This document shows positions 46,616-55,012 of a DNA stretch of 64,000 nt, in pieces. Location: positions 237,881 through 301,880 of the forward strand of contig NZ_VOBG01000005.1 of NCBI RefSeq assembly GCF_008369295.1. Direction: 5' to 3'. The notes under the pieces were generated by a model. It was not told the DNA's origin, did no database searches, and saw only the letters and a program-made list of their open reading frames with translations. Each line of letters opens with the position of its first letter. The stretch's first letter is position 1. The position numbers and the translations under genes were made by a program. This DNA comes from Pseudomonas sp. ANT_H4. GTDB lineage: Bacteria; Pseudomonadota; Gammaproteobacteria; Pseudomonadales; Pseudomonadaceae.

Positions 46616-47806
46616 ATGCAAGTGCTGGATCGGCGCAAGGCAATGTCGATTACCCCGTTATTTCGTCTGGCCTTTCGGCCATTTTTCCTTGGTGGCTGCC
46701 TGTTGGCGTTGCTGGCAATCCCGTTGTGGCTGCTGGCCCTGGCCGGCACTACCGGCGCCTGGCAACCGGCGGGTGGCTGGCTGGCCTGGCACCGTCACGA
46801 GCTGTTGTTCGGCTTCGCCCTGGCGATCATCGCCGGCTTCCTGCTGACTGCCGTGCAGACCTGGACCGGTCGTCCCGGCCTGAGCGGCACGCCCCTGGGC
46901 CTGCTGGCGGCGATATGGCTGGCCGCACGGCTGGCCTGGCTGTTCAACCTGCCGTGGCCGCTGCTGGCGGTGCTGGAATTGACGTTCCCCCTGGCGGTCG
47001 CCGGGTTGATGGGCTGGACCCTGTGGCAGGTTCGGCAACAGCGCAACTACCCGATTGTGTTGGTATTGCTGTTGCTGACCCTGGCCGACGGCTTGTCCCT
47101 GTATGGCTTGCTGCGCGGCGATGAAGGCTGGCAGCGCCAGTCAGTGTTAACCGGCTTGTGGCTGGTGGCGGCGATGATGGGCTTGATCGGCGGGCGGGTG
47201 ATTCCGTTTTTCACCAAGCGTGGCCTGGGTCGTACCGACGCGGTAAAACCCTGGCCCTGGCTCGATCATCTGTTGTTAATAGGCTCAGCCCTGGTAGCGC
47301 TGCTGTATGCCGTCGGGCTAGCGTCGGTTGCCAGTGTCTGGATAGGCATATTGTTCGCGCTGCTGGGTCTGGGCCACCTGCTGCGCTTGGTGCGCTGGCA
47401 TGACCGGGGCCTATGGCGTGTACCGCTGCTCTGGTCATTGCACCTGGCCTATGCCTGGCTGGCGGTGGCGTGCCTGGGCATGGCGCTGTGGCATGTGGGT
47501 GTGCCGCTCAATCCCAGCCTGGCGGTGCATGCACTGACGATCGGCGCGATGGGTGGCTTGATTCTGGCGATGATCGCCCGGGTCAGCCTGGGCCATACCG
47601 GCCGCGCCCTGACGCCGCCCTCGGGCATGACCCTGGCGTTTGTGCTGCTCAACGTTGCGTGTCTGAGCCGGGTCGTGCTGGTGCTGTTCTGGCCCTACGC
47701 TGCGCTGTGGCTGGCCGGCCTGTGCTGGACCGCAGGCCTTGGCCTCTATGTATGGCGCTACGGCCCGATGCTGTGGCGCACGCGGGTTGATGGCCATCCG
47801 GGCTAG
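46616..47806 (+). CDS. nnrS: NnrS family haem-copper membrane protein
   Basis: 396 residues, about 12 spans, NnrS family. Conserved His residues are seen in WHRHELLFGFALAIIAGF and AVHALTIGAMGGLILAMIARV, with GGRVIPFFTKRGLG between. In other bacteria NnrS relieves nitrosative stress and is co-regulated with NO reductase. ATG at 46616 has GAGGAG 7 bases upstream; the frame is open earlier. It is followed without a gap by a small membrane gene. Confidence 0.92.
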   Translation: MQVLDRRKAMSITPLFRLAFRPFFLGGCLLALLAIPLWLLALAGTTGAWQPAGGWLAWHRHELLFGFALAIIAGFLLTAVQTWTGRPGLSGTPLGLLAAIWLAARLAWLFNLPWPLLAVLELTFPLAVAGLMGWTLWQVRQQRNYPIVLVLLLLTLADGLSLYGLLRGDEGWQRQSVLTGLWLVAAMMGLIGGRVIPFFTKRGLGRTDAVKPWPWLDHLLLIGSALVALLYAVGLASVASVWIGILFALLGLGHLLRLVRWHDRGLWRVPLLWSLHLAYAWLAVACLGMALWHVGVPLNPSLAVHALTIGAMGGLILAMIARVSLGHTGRALTPPSGMTLAFVLLNVACLSRVVLVLFWPYAALWLAGLCWTAGLGLYVWRYGPMLWRTRVDGHPG

Positions 47807-47816
47807 GAGATCGACA

Positions 47817-48248
47817 ATGCTGTATTCGGGGTTACTGATTTTGCATCTGCTGGCGGCGATTGCCTTTATTGGCACGCTGTTTTTCGAAGTGTTTATCTGG
47901 CATAGCGCCCGTAAGGAACTGGCCTGGTCGGCGCAACTGACCTCGGACCAGGCCATTGCCCGGTGTTCGCGGCGGGTGCTGCACGGGGTTGTGATGCTGT
48001 TATACGGCGCCGGGATTGCAATGGCGTGGCAATACCGCGGGGTGTTGAGCTTGCCGTGGGCCAGTCATTTTGCGGCGCTGTTGAGCCTCAAGATTGTGCT
48101 GGCGGTGAGCATCATCGGGCATTACCTGCTGCTGGCTTACTGGCTGGGGCGCGATCATCTAAGCCCCGCGCGGGCGATGTGGATACGCCGCAGTATCCTG
48201 GGGCATATGCTGCTGATCGTTATCCTGGCGAAGATGATGATGCGCTGA
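47817..48248 (+). CDS. Four-span membrane protein (CopD-like), unknown
   Basis: 143 residues with about four spans. The first, LILHLLAAIAFIGTLFFEVF, carries a His typical of CopD/haem-binding families, and more His occur at VLHGVVMLL and IIGHYLLLAYWLG, so haem b binding is possible. AGGAGA overlaps the nnrS stop and places the ATG at 47817. It forms an operon with nnrS and is therefore probably part of the NO response. The function is unknown. Confidence 0.75.
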   Translation: MLYSGLLILHLLAAIAFIGTLFFEVFIWHSARKELAWSAQLTSDQAIARCSRRVLHGVVMLLYGAGIAMAWQYRGVLSLPWASHFAALLSLKIVLAVSIIGHYLLLAYWLGRDHLSPARAMWIRRSILGHMLLIVILAKMMMR

Positions 48249-48261
48249 GCGCGGGCATATT

Positions 48262-48281
48262 GTGGCGAGCTCGCTCGCCAC
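48262..48281. repeat. REP palindrome
   Basis: GTGGCGAGCTCGCTCGCCAC is a 20-bp dyad between the convergent nnrS operon and the dnrN-like gene. Confidence 0.75.
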
Positions 48282-48288
48282 GGGTGGC

Positions 48289-48762
48289 TCATATGCTTGG
48301 ATTCAACGCCCGAACAAACAACACATCATTTTCCAGATGAATATGCTCCAGCAGGTCGCCGTGAAACACCTCGAGCCCTTGATACAAGGTGCGCCAGGTA
48401 TTGCAGGCACCGGTCGGCGGCTTGATCTGGTCGGTCAGTGCCAGCAGTTGCTCCAGGGCCTGGCCATGTTGCTCATGCTCATAACGCATCACCTGAATCG
48501 GCGGCGCGGCCTGGGCCCCCATGCCCATTTTCAGCATCGGGAACAGCACCTGTTCCTCCTTGAGCATATGGCCCTCTAGTTCCTGCAGGATGTCGCGCAG
48601 CAGGTCGGCCAAACCGTTGGGGCAATGGCTGTGCTCACCGTGGACCTGTTCGACGCGGCAGGCCAGACGGATCAGTTCCGGCAGTTGCTCACGGTGGCGG
48701 GTGTGATAACGCTCCAGCAGATGCTCGATCAATTGTTCCTGGGGCAGGGTGGTCGGGTTCAT
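48289..48762 (-). CDS. dnrN: Hemerythrin-like di-iron protein (DnrN/YtfE-type, short form)
   Basis: 157 residues, one four-helix hemerythrin-like domain. Iron-ligand residues appear in RYHTRHREQLPEL, the His-rich VHGEHSHCP, EGHMLKEEQVLFP, YEHEQHGQ and HGDLLEHIHLENDVLF. It corresponds to the C-terminal part of YtfE/DnrN (Fe-S repair, NO reduction) and lacks the N-terminal ScdA domain. GAGGAAG precedes the ATG. A sigma-54 promoter and NorR sites upstream suggest NO induction. Naming as dnrN is by analogy. Confidence 0.82.
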   Translation of the reverse strand: MNPTTLPQEQLIEHLLERYHTRHREQLPELIRLACRVEQVHGEHSHCPNGLADLLRDILQELEGHMLKEEQVLFPMLKMGMGAQAAPPIQVMRYEHEQHGQALEQLLALTDQIKPPTGACNTWRTLYQGLEVFHGDLLEHIHLENDVLFVRALNPSI

Positions 48763-48800
48763 CAGGCTTCCTCATGAATGTGGACTAATGAGTCCGTTAT

Positions 48801-48816
48801 TGCATCCTCTGTGCCA
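48801..48816 (-). promoter_or_regulatory. Sigma-54 (-24/-12) promoter of the dnrN-like gene
   Basis: Reading on the minus strand, TGGCACAGAGGATGCA has GG and GC exactly 10 bases apart, as in TGGCAC-N5-TTGCA. The start of transcription would lie about 30 bp before the dnrN ATG. Confidence 0.7.
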
Positions 48817-48857
48817 CCTCCAACCTATTGAAAATTAGCGCTTATTTTTTTGTGGTG

Positions 48858-48893
48858 GTCAGGATCACCCTGATGCTGCAGGGTAGAATCGAC
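48858..48893. promoter_or_regulatory. Two NorR-type enhancer sites
   Basis: GT-N7-AC motifs at 48858-48868 (GTCAGGATCAC) and 48883-48893 (GTAGAATCGAC), 25 bp apart, lie between norR and the sigma-54 promoter of dnrN, the arrangement known for E. coli NorR. Confidence 0.6.
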
Positions 48894-48908
48894 CACACAA
48901 GGGTAATT

Positions 48909-50435
48909 ATGACCATGCTGCGTGAAAGTCTGTCGGCCGACCTGATTGTCGAACTGCCCAATGCCGTGCGCCTGCAACGGCTGGTGCAGACCCTGCGTGA
49001 ATACTTCAACAGCGGCGCCGTCGGCCTGCTGCGCCTGGATGGCGACGACAGCCTGCGCCCGGTGGCCACCGTCGGCCTGGTCCATGAAGCCCTTGGCCGG
49101 CGTTTTGTGATCGCCCAGCATCCACGATTGGCGGCGATCATGGCGTCCCGCGAGCCCACTTGGTTTGAACCCGACAGCCGCCTGCCTGACCCCTACGACG
49201 GCCTGCTGGACACCCTGGTCGGCGAGCCGCTGCCGGTGCATGACTGCATGGGCGTGAGCCTGTTTGTCGAAGGCCGGCCCTGGGGCGCGATCACCCTCGA
49301 TGCGCTGCACGCCGGCACATTCGACGCCAGTGCCCGCGACCAGCTCAAGCGCTGCACCCTGCAGATCGAAGCGGCGGTGCGGGTCACGCGCCTGGAGCAG
49401 GAAAACCGCAGCCTGCGCCTGTCTCGCAGCGACCTCGGCGAGGGCTTGCCCGACGTCGAAGACGGCGAAATCCTCGGGCAAAGCCCGATCCTGCACCAGT
49501 TGCTCAACGAACTGGATGTGCTCGCCGATTCCGACTTGCCGGTGCTGTTGCTGGGGGAAACCGGAGTGGGCAAGGAGCTGTTCGCCCGCCGCCTGCATCG
49601 GTTGTCGCGGCGCAGCCACAAGCCGCTGATCCAGGTCAATTGCGCGGCACTGCCGGAATCATTGGCCGAGAGCGAGCTGTTCGGTCACGTCAAAGGTGCC
49701 TTTTCTGGTGCCACCAGCGACCGCGCCGGACGTTTTGATGCGGCCAATGGCGGCACGTTGTTTCTCGATGAGGTCGGCGAGTTGCCCCTCAGTGTCCAGG
49801 CCAAGCTGTTGCGTACCTTGCAAAATGGCGAGATCCAGCGCCTGGGGGCCGATAAGCCGTTGCATGTGGACGTGCGCATCATCGCCGCTACCAACCGCCA
49901 TCTGCCTGACAGTATCCGCAGCGGGCTGTTTCGCGCCGACCTGTACCACCGGCTCTCGGTGTACCCGGTACCGATTCCGCCGCTGCGTGAGCGCGGCCAC
50001 GACGTGTTGCTGCTGGCCGGGCATTTCCTCGAGCTCAATCGTGCCCGGCTTGGCCTGCGCGGCCTGCGCCTGTCGCCGGCAGCCGAACAGGCGCTGCTCA
50101 GTTATGGCTGGCCGGGCAATGTGCGTGAGCTTGAGCATGTGATCAGCCGTGCTGCCCTCAAACAACTGAGCCGTGGTGGCAATCGCAGCGAGATCATGAC
50201 CCTGGAAGCCGGCCTGCTGGACCTCGACAGCACTGCTGGAGCGCCTCAGGCCCTGGTTCAGCAGGCGCCGCCGCAAGCCTTTCAATCCCTGGGAGAGGCG
50301 GTGGACGAATGCCAGCGCCAGAAAATCCGCCAGGCCCTGGGCCTGTCCGGCGACAACTGGGCCAGTGCCGCGCGGTTGTTGGGGCTGGACTCAAGTAACC
50401 TGCACAAACTGGCCCGGCGCCTGGGGCTCAAGTAG
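48909..50435 (+). CDS. norR: NorR, NO-sensing sigma-54 activator
   Basis: 508 residues. The N-terminal GAF domain (non-haem iron NO sensor, about 15-175) is followed by an AAA+ domain with Walker A GETGVGKELFARRLH, Walker B GGTLFLDEVGEL and the sigma-54 loop, here GAFSGA instead of GAFTGA, and a Fis-type helix-turn-helix at the end (NWASAARLLGLDSSNLHKLA). ATG at 48909 has AAGGG upstream. It is divergent from dnrN, its probable target. Confidence 0.92.
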   Translation: MTMLRESLSADLIVELPNAVRLQRLVQTLREYFNSGAVGLLRLDGDDSLRPVATVGLVHEALGRRFVIAQHPRLAAIMASREPTWFEPDSRLPDPYDGLLDTLVGEPLPVHDCMGVSLFVEGRPWGAITLDALHAGTFDASARDQLKRCTLQIEAAVRVTRLEQENRSLRLSRSDLGEGLPDVEDGEILGQSPILHQLLNELDVLADSDLPVLLLGETGVGKELFARRLHRLSRRSHKPLIQVNCAALPESLAESELFGHVKGAFSGATSDRAGRFDAANGGTLFLDEVGELPLSVQAKLLRTLQNGEIQRLGADKPLHVDVRIIAATNRHLPDSIRSGLFRADLYHRLSVYPVPIPPLRERGHDVLLLAGHFLELNRARLGLRGLRLSPAAEQALLSYGWPGNVRELEHVISRAALKQLSRGGNRSEIMTLEAGLLDLDSTAGAPQALVQQAPPQAFQSLGEAVDECQRQKIRQALGLSGDNWASAARLLGLDSSNLHKLARRLGLK

Positions 50436-50465
50436 CTTCCTGCGACCCCATGACGCAGCGCGCAG

Positions 50466-50479
50466 TTGATCGCGGTCAA
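50466..50479 (+). promoter_or_regulatory. Anr/Dnr-like box of the pdxH-ubiT operon
   Basis: TTGATCGCGGTCAA matches the FNR-class consensus at 9 of 10 positions and ends 56 bp before the pdxH ATG. The -10 is not obvious. Confidence 0.75.
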
Positions 50480-50534
50480 GGTGCTGCGCACGTGGGCTGA
50501 TCAGACTGCGGTGAACTTTTTGGAGGTTCGCCCC

Positions 50535-51182
50535 ATGCCCCTTTCCCTCGCACAAATGCGCCGCAACTACACCCTGTATGGCTTGCGGGACGAGTTGGCG
50601 CAGGACGATCCCATCACCTTGTTTGGCCAGTGGCTGGAGCAGGCACGCACAACTGAAGCAGCCCCGGTGGAAGCCAACAGCATGGCCCTGGCCACGGTGG
50701 ACAGCGAAGGCCGCGCCCATTGCCGAATCCTCTTGCTCAAGGGCTTCAGTGACCAGGGTTTTACCTTCTTCGGCAATTACCTGAGTGCCAAGGGCTTTGA
50801 GCTGGCGAGCAACCCCAGCGCCGCCATGACCTTCTTCTGGCCCGGCCTGGAGCGCCAGGTGCGCATCGAAGGCACGATCTCGCGCCTGGCGCCGGAGCTG
50901 TCCGATGACTACTTCCACGCCCGCCCGATGGCCAGTCAGCTAGGCGCCTGGGCCTCACCGCAAAGCCAGCCTCTGACCCATCGTACCGAGCTGGAAAGCC
51001 GCCTGAGAGAAGTGACCCAACGCTTTGCCGGGCACCAGCCGCCGCGTCCCGAGGCGTGGGGCGGCTGGTGCCTGCACCCCGAGCGGGTGGAGTTCTGGCA
51101 AGGACGCGCCGACCGCCTCCACGACCGCCTCGACTATCGCCTGCAACAAGGCGCATGGCAGCGCACGCGATTGGCACCCTGA
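50535..51182 (+). CDS. pdxH: Pyridoxamine 5'-phosphate oxidase
   Basis: FMN enzyme that makes PLP, using oxygen. 215 residues, normal length. Visible are [19 protein letters not shown], the FMN/PLP part [19 protein letters not shown], and the C-terminal [16 protein letters not shown] with RLAP end. GGAGG precedes ATG at 50535. An Anr/Dnr-like box upstream and moaB downstream place it in the anaerobic regulon. An oxygen-requiring enzyme there is odd; it may serve at low oxygen, or be a second copy besides a housekeeping pdxH. Confidence 0.93.
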   Translation: MPLSLAQMRRNYTLYGLRDELAQDDPITLFGQWLEQARTTEAAPVEANSMALATVDSEGRAHCRILLLKGFSDQGFTFFGNYLSAKGFELASNPSAAMTFFWPGLERQVRIEGTISRLAPELSDDYFHARPMASQLGAWASPQSQPLTHRTELESRLREVTQRFAGHQPPRPEAWGGWCLHPERVEFWQGRADRLHDRLDYRLQQGAWQRTRLAP

Positions 51183-51273
51183 ACCCAGCGGAGGTACCTC
51201 CTTGGAGGAATAGGCCCGTACGCGGATGCAGTGCAGGCTGGTCCCATTGCTCATTTATCCCGAGATTTTGACC

Positions 51274-51828
51274 ATGGCACATTTGACCCAACGCGACTTT
51301 GCTTCACTGAACATCGCAGTACTCACCATCAGCGATACCCGCACCGTCGACACCGACACCTCCGGGCAGACCCTGTGTGATCGGCTGCAAGGTGCAGGTC
51401 ATGAACTGATCGACCGGGCCTTGGTGGTGGACGATATCTACCAGATTCGCGCGCGTATCTCACAATGGATCGCCGACCCGCAGGTGCAGGTAATCCTCAC
51501 CACCGGCGGCACCGGTTTCACTGCCCGAGACAACACCCCGCAAGCGGTACTGCCGCTGCTGGACAAGCACGTCGACGGTTTTGGTGAACTGTTCCGTCAG
51601 GTTTCCCTGGCGGAGATCGGCATGTCGACCCTGCAGTCCCGCGCCCTGGCGGGTATGAGCAATGGCGTGTTGGTGTGCTGCATACCGGGTTCGCCGGGTG
51701 CCTGCCGTACGGCATGGGACAAAATCCTCTCGGGGCAATTGGACAGCCGCACCGGGCCGTGCAATTTCGCCCCGCACCTCAAAATCCAGGCACAGCAGCA
51801 GCTTGAACCCTGTGAGACGCGACCATGA
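51274..51828 (+). CDS. moaB: Molybdenum cofactor biosynthesis protein B
   Basis: Molybdopterin adenylyltransferase-type protein of about 184 residues. The MoaB/Mog fold shows LNIAVLTISDTRTVDTDTSG, the conserved ILTTGGTGFTARDNTP and the late LVCCIPGSPGACRTAWD. It serves the molybdenum cofactor, which nitrate reductase needs. ATG at 51274 has a weak ribosome site. It overlaps moeA by 4 bp. Confidence 0.93.
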   Translation: MAHLTQRDFASLNIAVLTISDTRTVDTDTSGQTLCDRLQGAGHELIDRALVVDDIYQIRARISQWIADPQVQVILTTGGTGFTARDNTPQAVLPLLDKHVDGFGELFRQVSLAEIGMSTLQSRALAGMSNGVLVCCIPGSPGACRTAWDKILSGQLDSRTGPCNFAPHLKIQAQQQLEPCETRP

Positions 51829-53060
51829 GCACATCTGTGTGTGAAAGCGGTGAGTTGACCCCGGTGGACGACGCCATTGAACGGTTGTTGACCCTGGCGC
51901 CGCTGGCGCCTTCGACTCAACAAATAAAGCTGGACCAGGCGTTGGGCCGGGTATTGGCCTGCGATATTTTTTCCCCGGTGAACCTGCCGGCCTGGGACAA
52001 CAGCGCCATGGACGGTTACGCCCTGTGCGCCGCTGATCTGCCGGCCGAGGGCGGCTATCTATGCCTGGCCGGGCGCATTGCCGCCGGAACGGAAGCGGCC
52101 ACGGGATTGTCCAGCGGGCAAACCATGCGCATTTTTACCGGCGCGCCATTGCCGGTCGGCGCCGACACCGTGGTACCTCAAGAGCGCTGCCGAGTCTACG
52201 GCCAGCGCATCTGGTGCCCGCCGATGCGTTCCGGTGAGCATGTGCGCAAACAGGGCGAAGAGGTGCATCAGGGCCAGTTGCTGTTGGCAACCGGCAAGCG
52301 TCTGCGGGCACAGGAGTTGGGCCTGCTGGCGGCGGCTGGATTGGGCCATATCAAGGTCTACCGGCCCTTGCGGGTGTGCCTGCTGAGCAGCGGCGACGAA
52401 CTGCGCGACCCCGGCGATCATCTGGCACCGGGGCAGATTTACAACAGCAATCGTTATTGTCTGGCGGCGTTGTTGAAGGGCTGGGGCGTGGAAGTGCATG
52501 ACTACGGCGTCATGGCCGACGAACTGGCCGCCAGCCGCGACGCCCTGAGCCTGGCCTCATCGGAATGCGACCTGCTGCTGACCTCTGGCGGCGTTTCGGT
52601 GGGTGAGGAAGACCATCTGAAACAGGCGATCAAGGAATTGGGCCGCGTGGACTTCTGGCGCCTGGCAATCCAGCCCGGCAAACCCCTGGCCTTTGGTGAC
52701 GTCGCCGGCAAACCGTGGATCGGCTTGCCAGGTAATCCGTCGGCAGCGCTGATCACCGCGTTGGTGGTGGTACGTCCGTTTCTGCTGCGGACCCAAGGGG
52801 TGACTGACGTCACGCCGCTGCCGCTGCTGTTGCCAGCCGATTTCGAGTGGACCCAACGCAACAAGCGCCGGCAATACCTGCGCGCGCGGCTGAGTCCGGG
52901 CACAGATGGCCAGGCACAGGTGACGCTGCATCCAAGGCAAAGTTCGGCCATGTTGAGCGCCGCTTGCTGGGCCGATGGCCTGGCGGTGGTGGAGCGCGAG
53001 CAGTTGATCGACAAGGGGGCGCTGGTGCGATTCATGTCCTTCGCCGAATTGATGATGTAG
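51825..53060 (+). CDS. moeA: Molybdopterin molybdenumtransferase
   Basis: Inserts molybdate into adenylylated molybdopterin. 411 residues: DALGR-type start (LDQALGRVLACDIFSP), PAWDNSAMDGYAL with the catalytic Asp region, RIFTGAPLPVGADTVVPQE, the central domain CDLLLTSGGVSVGEEDHLK and PLAFG..GLPGNPSAAL. It overlaps moaB by ATGA. Its stop codon lies inside a REP palindrome. Confidence 0.95.
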   Translation: MSTSVCESGELTPVDDAIERLLTLAPLAPSTQQIKLDQALGRVLACDIFSPVNLPAWDNSAMDGYALCAADLPAEGGYLCLAGRIAAGTEAATGLSSGQTMRIFTGAPLPVGADTVVPQERCRVYGQRIWCPPMRSGEHVRKQGEEVHQGQLLLATGKRLRAQELGLLAAAGLGHIKVYRPLRVCLLSSGDELRDPGDHLAPGQIYNSNRYCLAALLKGWGVEVHDYGVMADELAASRDALSLASSECDLLLTSGGVSVGEEDHLKQAIKELGRVDFWRLAIQPGKPLAFGDVAGKPWIGLPGNPSAALITALVVVRPFLLRTQGVTDVTPLPLLLPADFEWTQRNKRRQYLRARLSPGTDGQAQVTLHPRQSSAMLSAACWADGLAVVEREQLIDKGALVRFMSFAELMM

Positions 53061-53079
53061 GAGCGAGCTTGCTCCTACA
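53056..53079. repeat. REP palindrome at the moeA stop
   Basis: TGTAGGAGCGAGCTTGCTCC plus TACA forms a 24-bp dyad; the TAG stop of moeA is part of it. It separates moeA from ubiU within the presumed operon. Confidence 0.75.
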
Positions 53080-53115
53080 TGGGCTATACGATGAATTTTT
53101 CGATGAGGAGTCACC

Positions 53116-54111
53116 ATGCAACTGGTCTGCCCGGCAGGGAATCTGCCTGCGCTTAAAGCGGCGGTACGCCAAGGTGCCGATGCGGTGTATGTCGGTTTTC
53201 GCGACGACACCAACGCTCGGCATTTCGCCGGGCTGAACATGGACGACAAACAGTTCGACGGTGCCGTCGCTCATATCCGCGAGCACCAGCGCAAGCTGTA
53301 TGTCGCGGTCAACACCTACCCGCAACCCAAGGGCTGGGAGCGATGGCAACGGGCGGTGGACCGGGCGGCGGACCATGGCGTCGACGCGCTGATTGCCGGC
53401 GACCCTGGGGTGCTCAACTACGCCAGCAAACGGCATCCGCAGATGGCCTTGCACCTGTCGGTCCAGGGTTCGGCAACCCATGCCGCCGCGTTGCAGTTCT
53501 ACGCCGAGCGCTACGGTATTCGACGCGCGGTGCTGCCTCGGGTGTTGTCCCTGGCCCAGGTCAAACAAGTGGCCGCCAGCAGCTCGGTGCCCATTGAAGT
53601 GTTCGGTTTTGGCAGCCTATGCATCATGGCCGAGGGGCGTTGCCACTTGTCTTCGTACATCACCGGTGAGTCCCCCAACCTGTGTGGCGTGTGCTCGCCG
53701 GCCAAGGCCGTGCGCTGGAGCGACGATGCGGAGGGCCTGACGGCGCGCCTCAGTGAAGTGCTGATCGACCGCTACACGCCGGACGAACCCGCCGGTTATC
53801 CGACCCTGTGCAAGGGCCGCTTCATGGTGGGCGGCAAGCGCTTCCACGCCCTGGAAGAACCCACCAGCCTCGACACCCTGGACCTGTTGCCGGAACTCAC
53901 CGCCATCGGCGTCCAGGCGATAAAAATCGAAGGCCGACAACGCAGCCCGGCCTACGTCGAGCAAGTCACCCGAGTCTGGCGCGCCGCGCTGGACGCCCAC
54001 CGCAGCGCGCCCGCCAACTTTGTGGTCAAGGACCAGTGGCGCCAGGTGCTGGCGGGTTTATCCGAAGGCAGCCAGACCACCCTGGGCGCCTATCATCGAT
54101 CGTGGCAATGA
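53116..54111 (+). CDS. ubiU: UbiU, O2-independent ubiquinone hydroxylation (U32 family)
   Basis: 331 residues, peptidase-U32-like. With UbiV it hydroxylates the ubiquinone ring without oxygen, using prephenate as oxygen donor. The 4Fe-4S cysteines of UbiU are visible in EGRCHLSSY, NLCGVCSPAK and LCKGRFMVGG. The opening LVCPAGNLPALKAAVRQGAD is typical. GAGGAG precedes the ATG. It is followed by ubiV after 10 bp. Confidence 0.94.
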   Translation: MQLVCPAGNLPALKAAVRQGADAVYVGFRDDTNARHFAGLNMDDKQFDGAVAHIREHQRKLYVAVNTYPQPKGWERWQRAVDRAADHGVDALIAGDPGVLNYASKRHPQMALHLSVQGSATHAAALQFYAERYGIRRAVLPRVLSLAQVKQVAASSSVPIEVFGFGSLCIMAEGRCHLSSYITGESPNLCGVCSPAKAVRWSDDAEGLTARLSEVLIDRYTPDEPAGYPTLCKGRFMVGGKRFHALEEPTSLDTLDLLPELTAIGVQAIKIEGRQRSPAYVEQVTRVWRAALDAHRSAPANFVVKDQWRQVLAGLSEGSQTTLGAYHRSWQ

Positions 54112-54121
54112 GGGCACAGAC

Positions 54122-55012
54122 ATGAAACTCAGCCTGGGACCGGTGCTGTTTTATTGGGATAAGCAACAGCTGGGGCAGTTCTACAGCGAGATGGCTGAGC
54201 TGCCTCTGGACGTGATCTACCTGGGGGAAACCGTGTGCTCCAAGCGCCGGGCATTCAACCTGGATCAATGGCTGGGCCTGGGGCGAGAGCTACAGGCCGC
54301 AGGCTCGGCGCAAATCGTGCTGTCGAGCCTGACGTTGATTGAGGCGGCTTCGGAGCTGTCGAGCCTGCGTCGCCTGTGCGACAACGGCCAGTTGCTGGTG
54401 GAAGCCAACGACATGGGCGCAGTGCAATTTCTTGCTGACCGCAAGCTGCCCTTCGTGGGCGGCCCCGCGCTCAATTTGTATAACGGCCATGCGCTGGTGC
54501 AGTTGCTGGATGCCGGCATGGTGCGTTGGGTGCCGCCAGTGGAATGCTCCCGGGACTTGATCCGCGACGTGTTGGCACAAGTCAGCGAACTGGGGCGCCC
54601 GCTGCCTGAAGTGGAAATCTTCGCCTACGGGCATTTGCCCCTGGCCTATTCGGCGCGCTGCTTCACTGCACGTGCGGAAAACCGGCCCAAGGATGACTGC
54701 CTGTTCTGCTGCATCAATTACCCGGACGGCATGGCGTTGACCAGCCAGGAAGGGCAGGCGCTGTTTACCCTCAATGGCATTCAAACCATGTCGGCAGAGG
54801 TGACCAACCTGCTGGCGGACTATCCGGGGCTGGTGAGTGGTGGTGCCGACATGCTGCGTTTGAGTCCCAGGGCCCAGGGCATGGTGGGTATCGTCGAGGC
54901 GTTTGACCAGGTACGTCAGGGCGCCACGCCGCCGCTGTTTGTCGAAGGCTGCAATGGCTATTGGCATGGCCAGGCCGGAATGTTGCGGGTTGAGGAGGTA
55001 GGCCTGTGTTGA
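54122..55012 (+). CDS. ubiV: UbiV, O2-independent ubiquinone hydroxylation (U32 family)
   Basis: 296 residues, partner of UbiU. The Fe-S cysteines are at the early GETVCSKRRAF and the later ARCFTAR and DDCLFCCINYPDG. LSLGPVLFYWDKQQLGQFY opens the barrel. I chose ATG at 54122; the longer frame to 54020 lies inside ubiU. It overlaps ubiT by 7 bp. Confidence 0.93.
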   Translation: MKLSLGPVLFYWDKQQLGQFYSEMAELPLDVIYLGETVCSKRRAFNLDQWLGLGRELQAAGSAQIVLSSLTLIEAASELSSLRRLCDNGQLLVEANDMGAVQFLADRKLPFVGGPALNLYNGHALVQLLDAGMVRWVPPVECSRDLIRDVLAQVSELGRPLPEVEIFAYGHLPLAYSARCFTARAENRPKDDCLFCCINYPDGMALTSQEGQALFTLNGIQTMSAEVTNLLADYPGLVSGGADMLRLSPRAQGMVGIVEAFDQVRQGATPPLFVEGCNGYWHGQAGMLRVEEVGLC

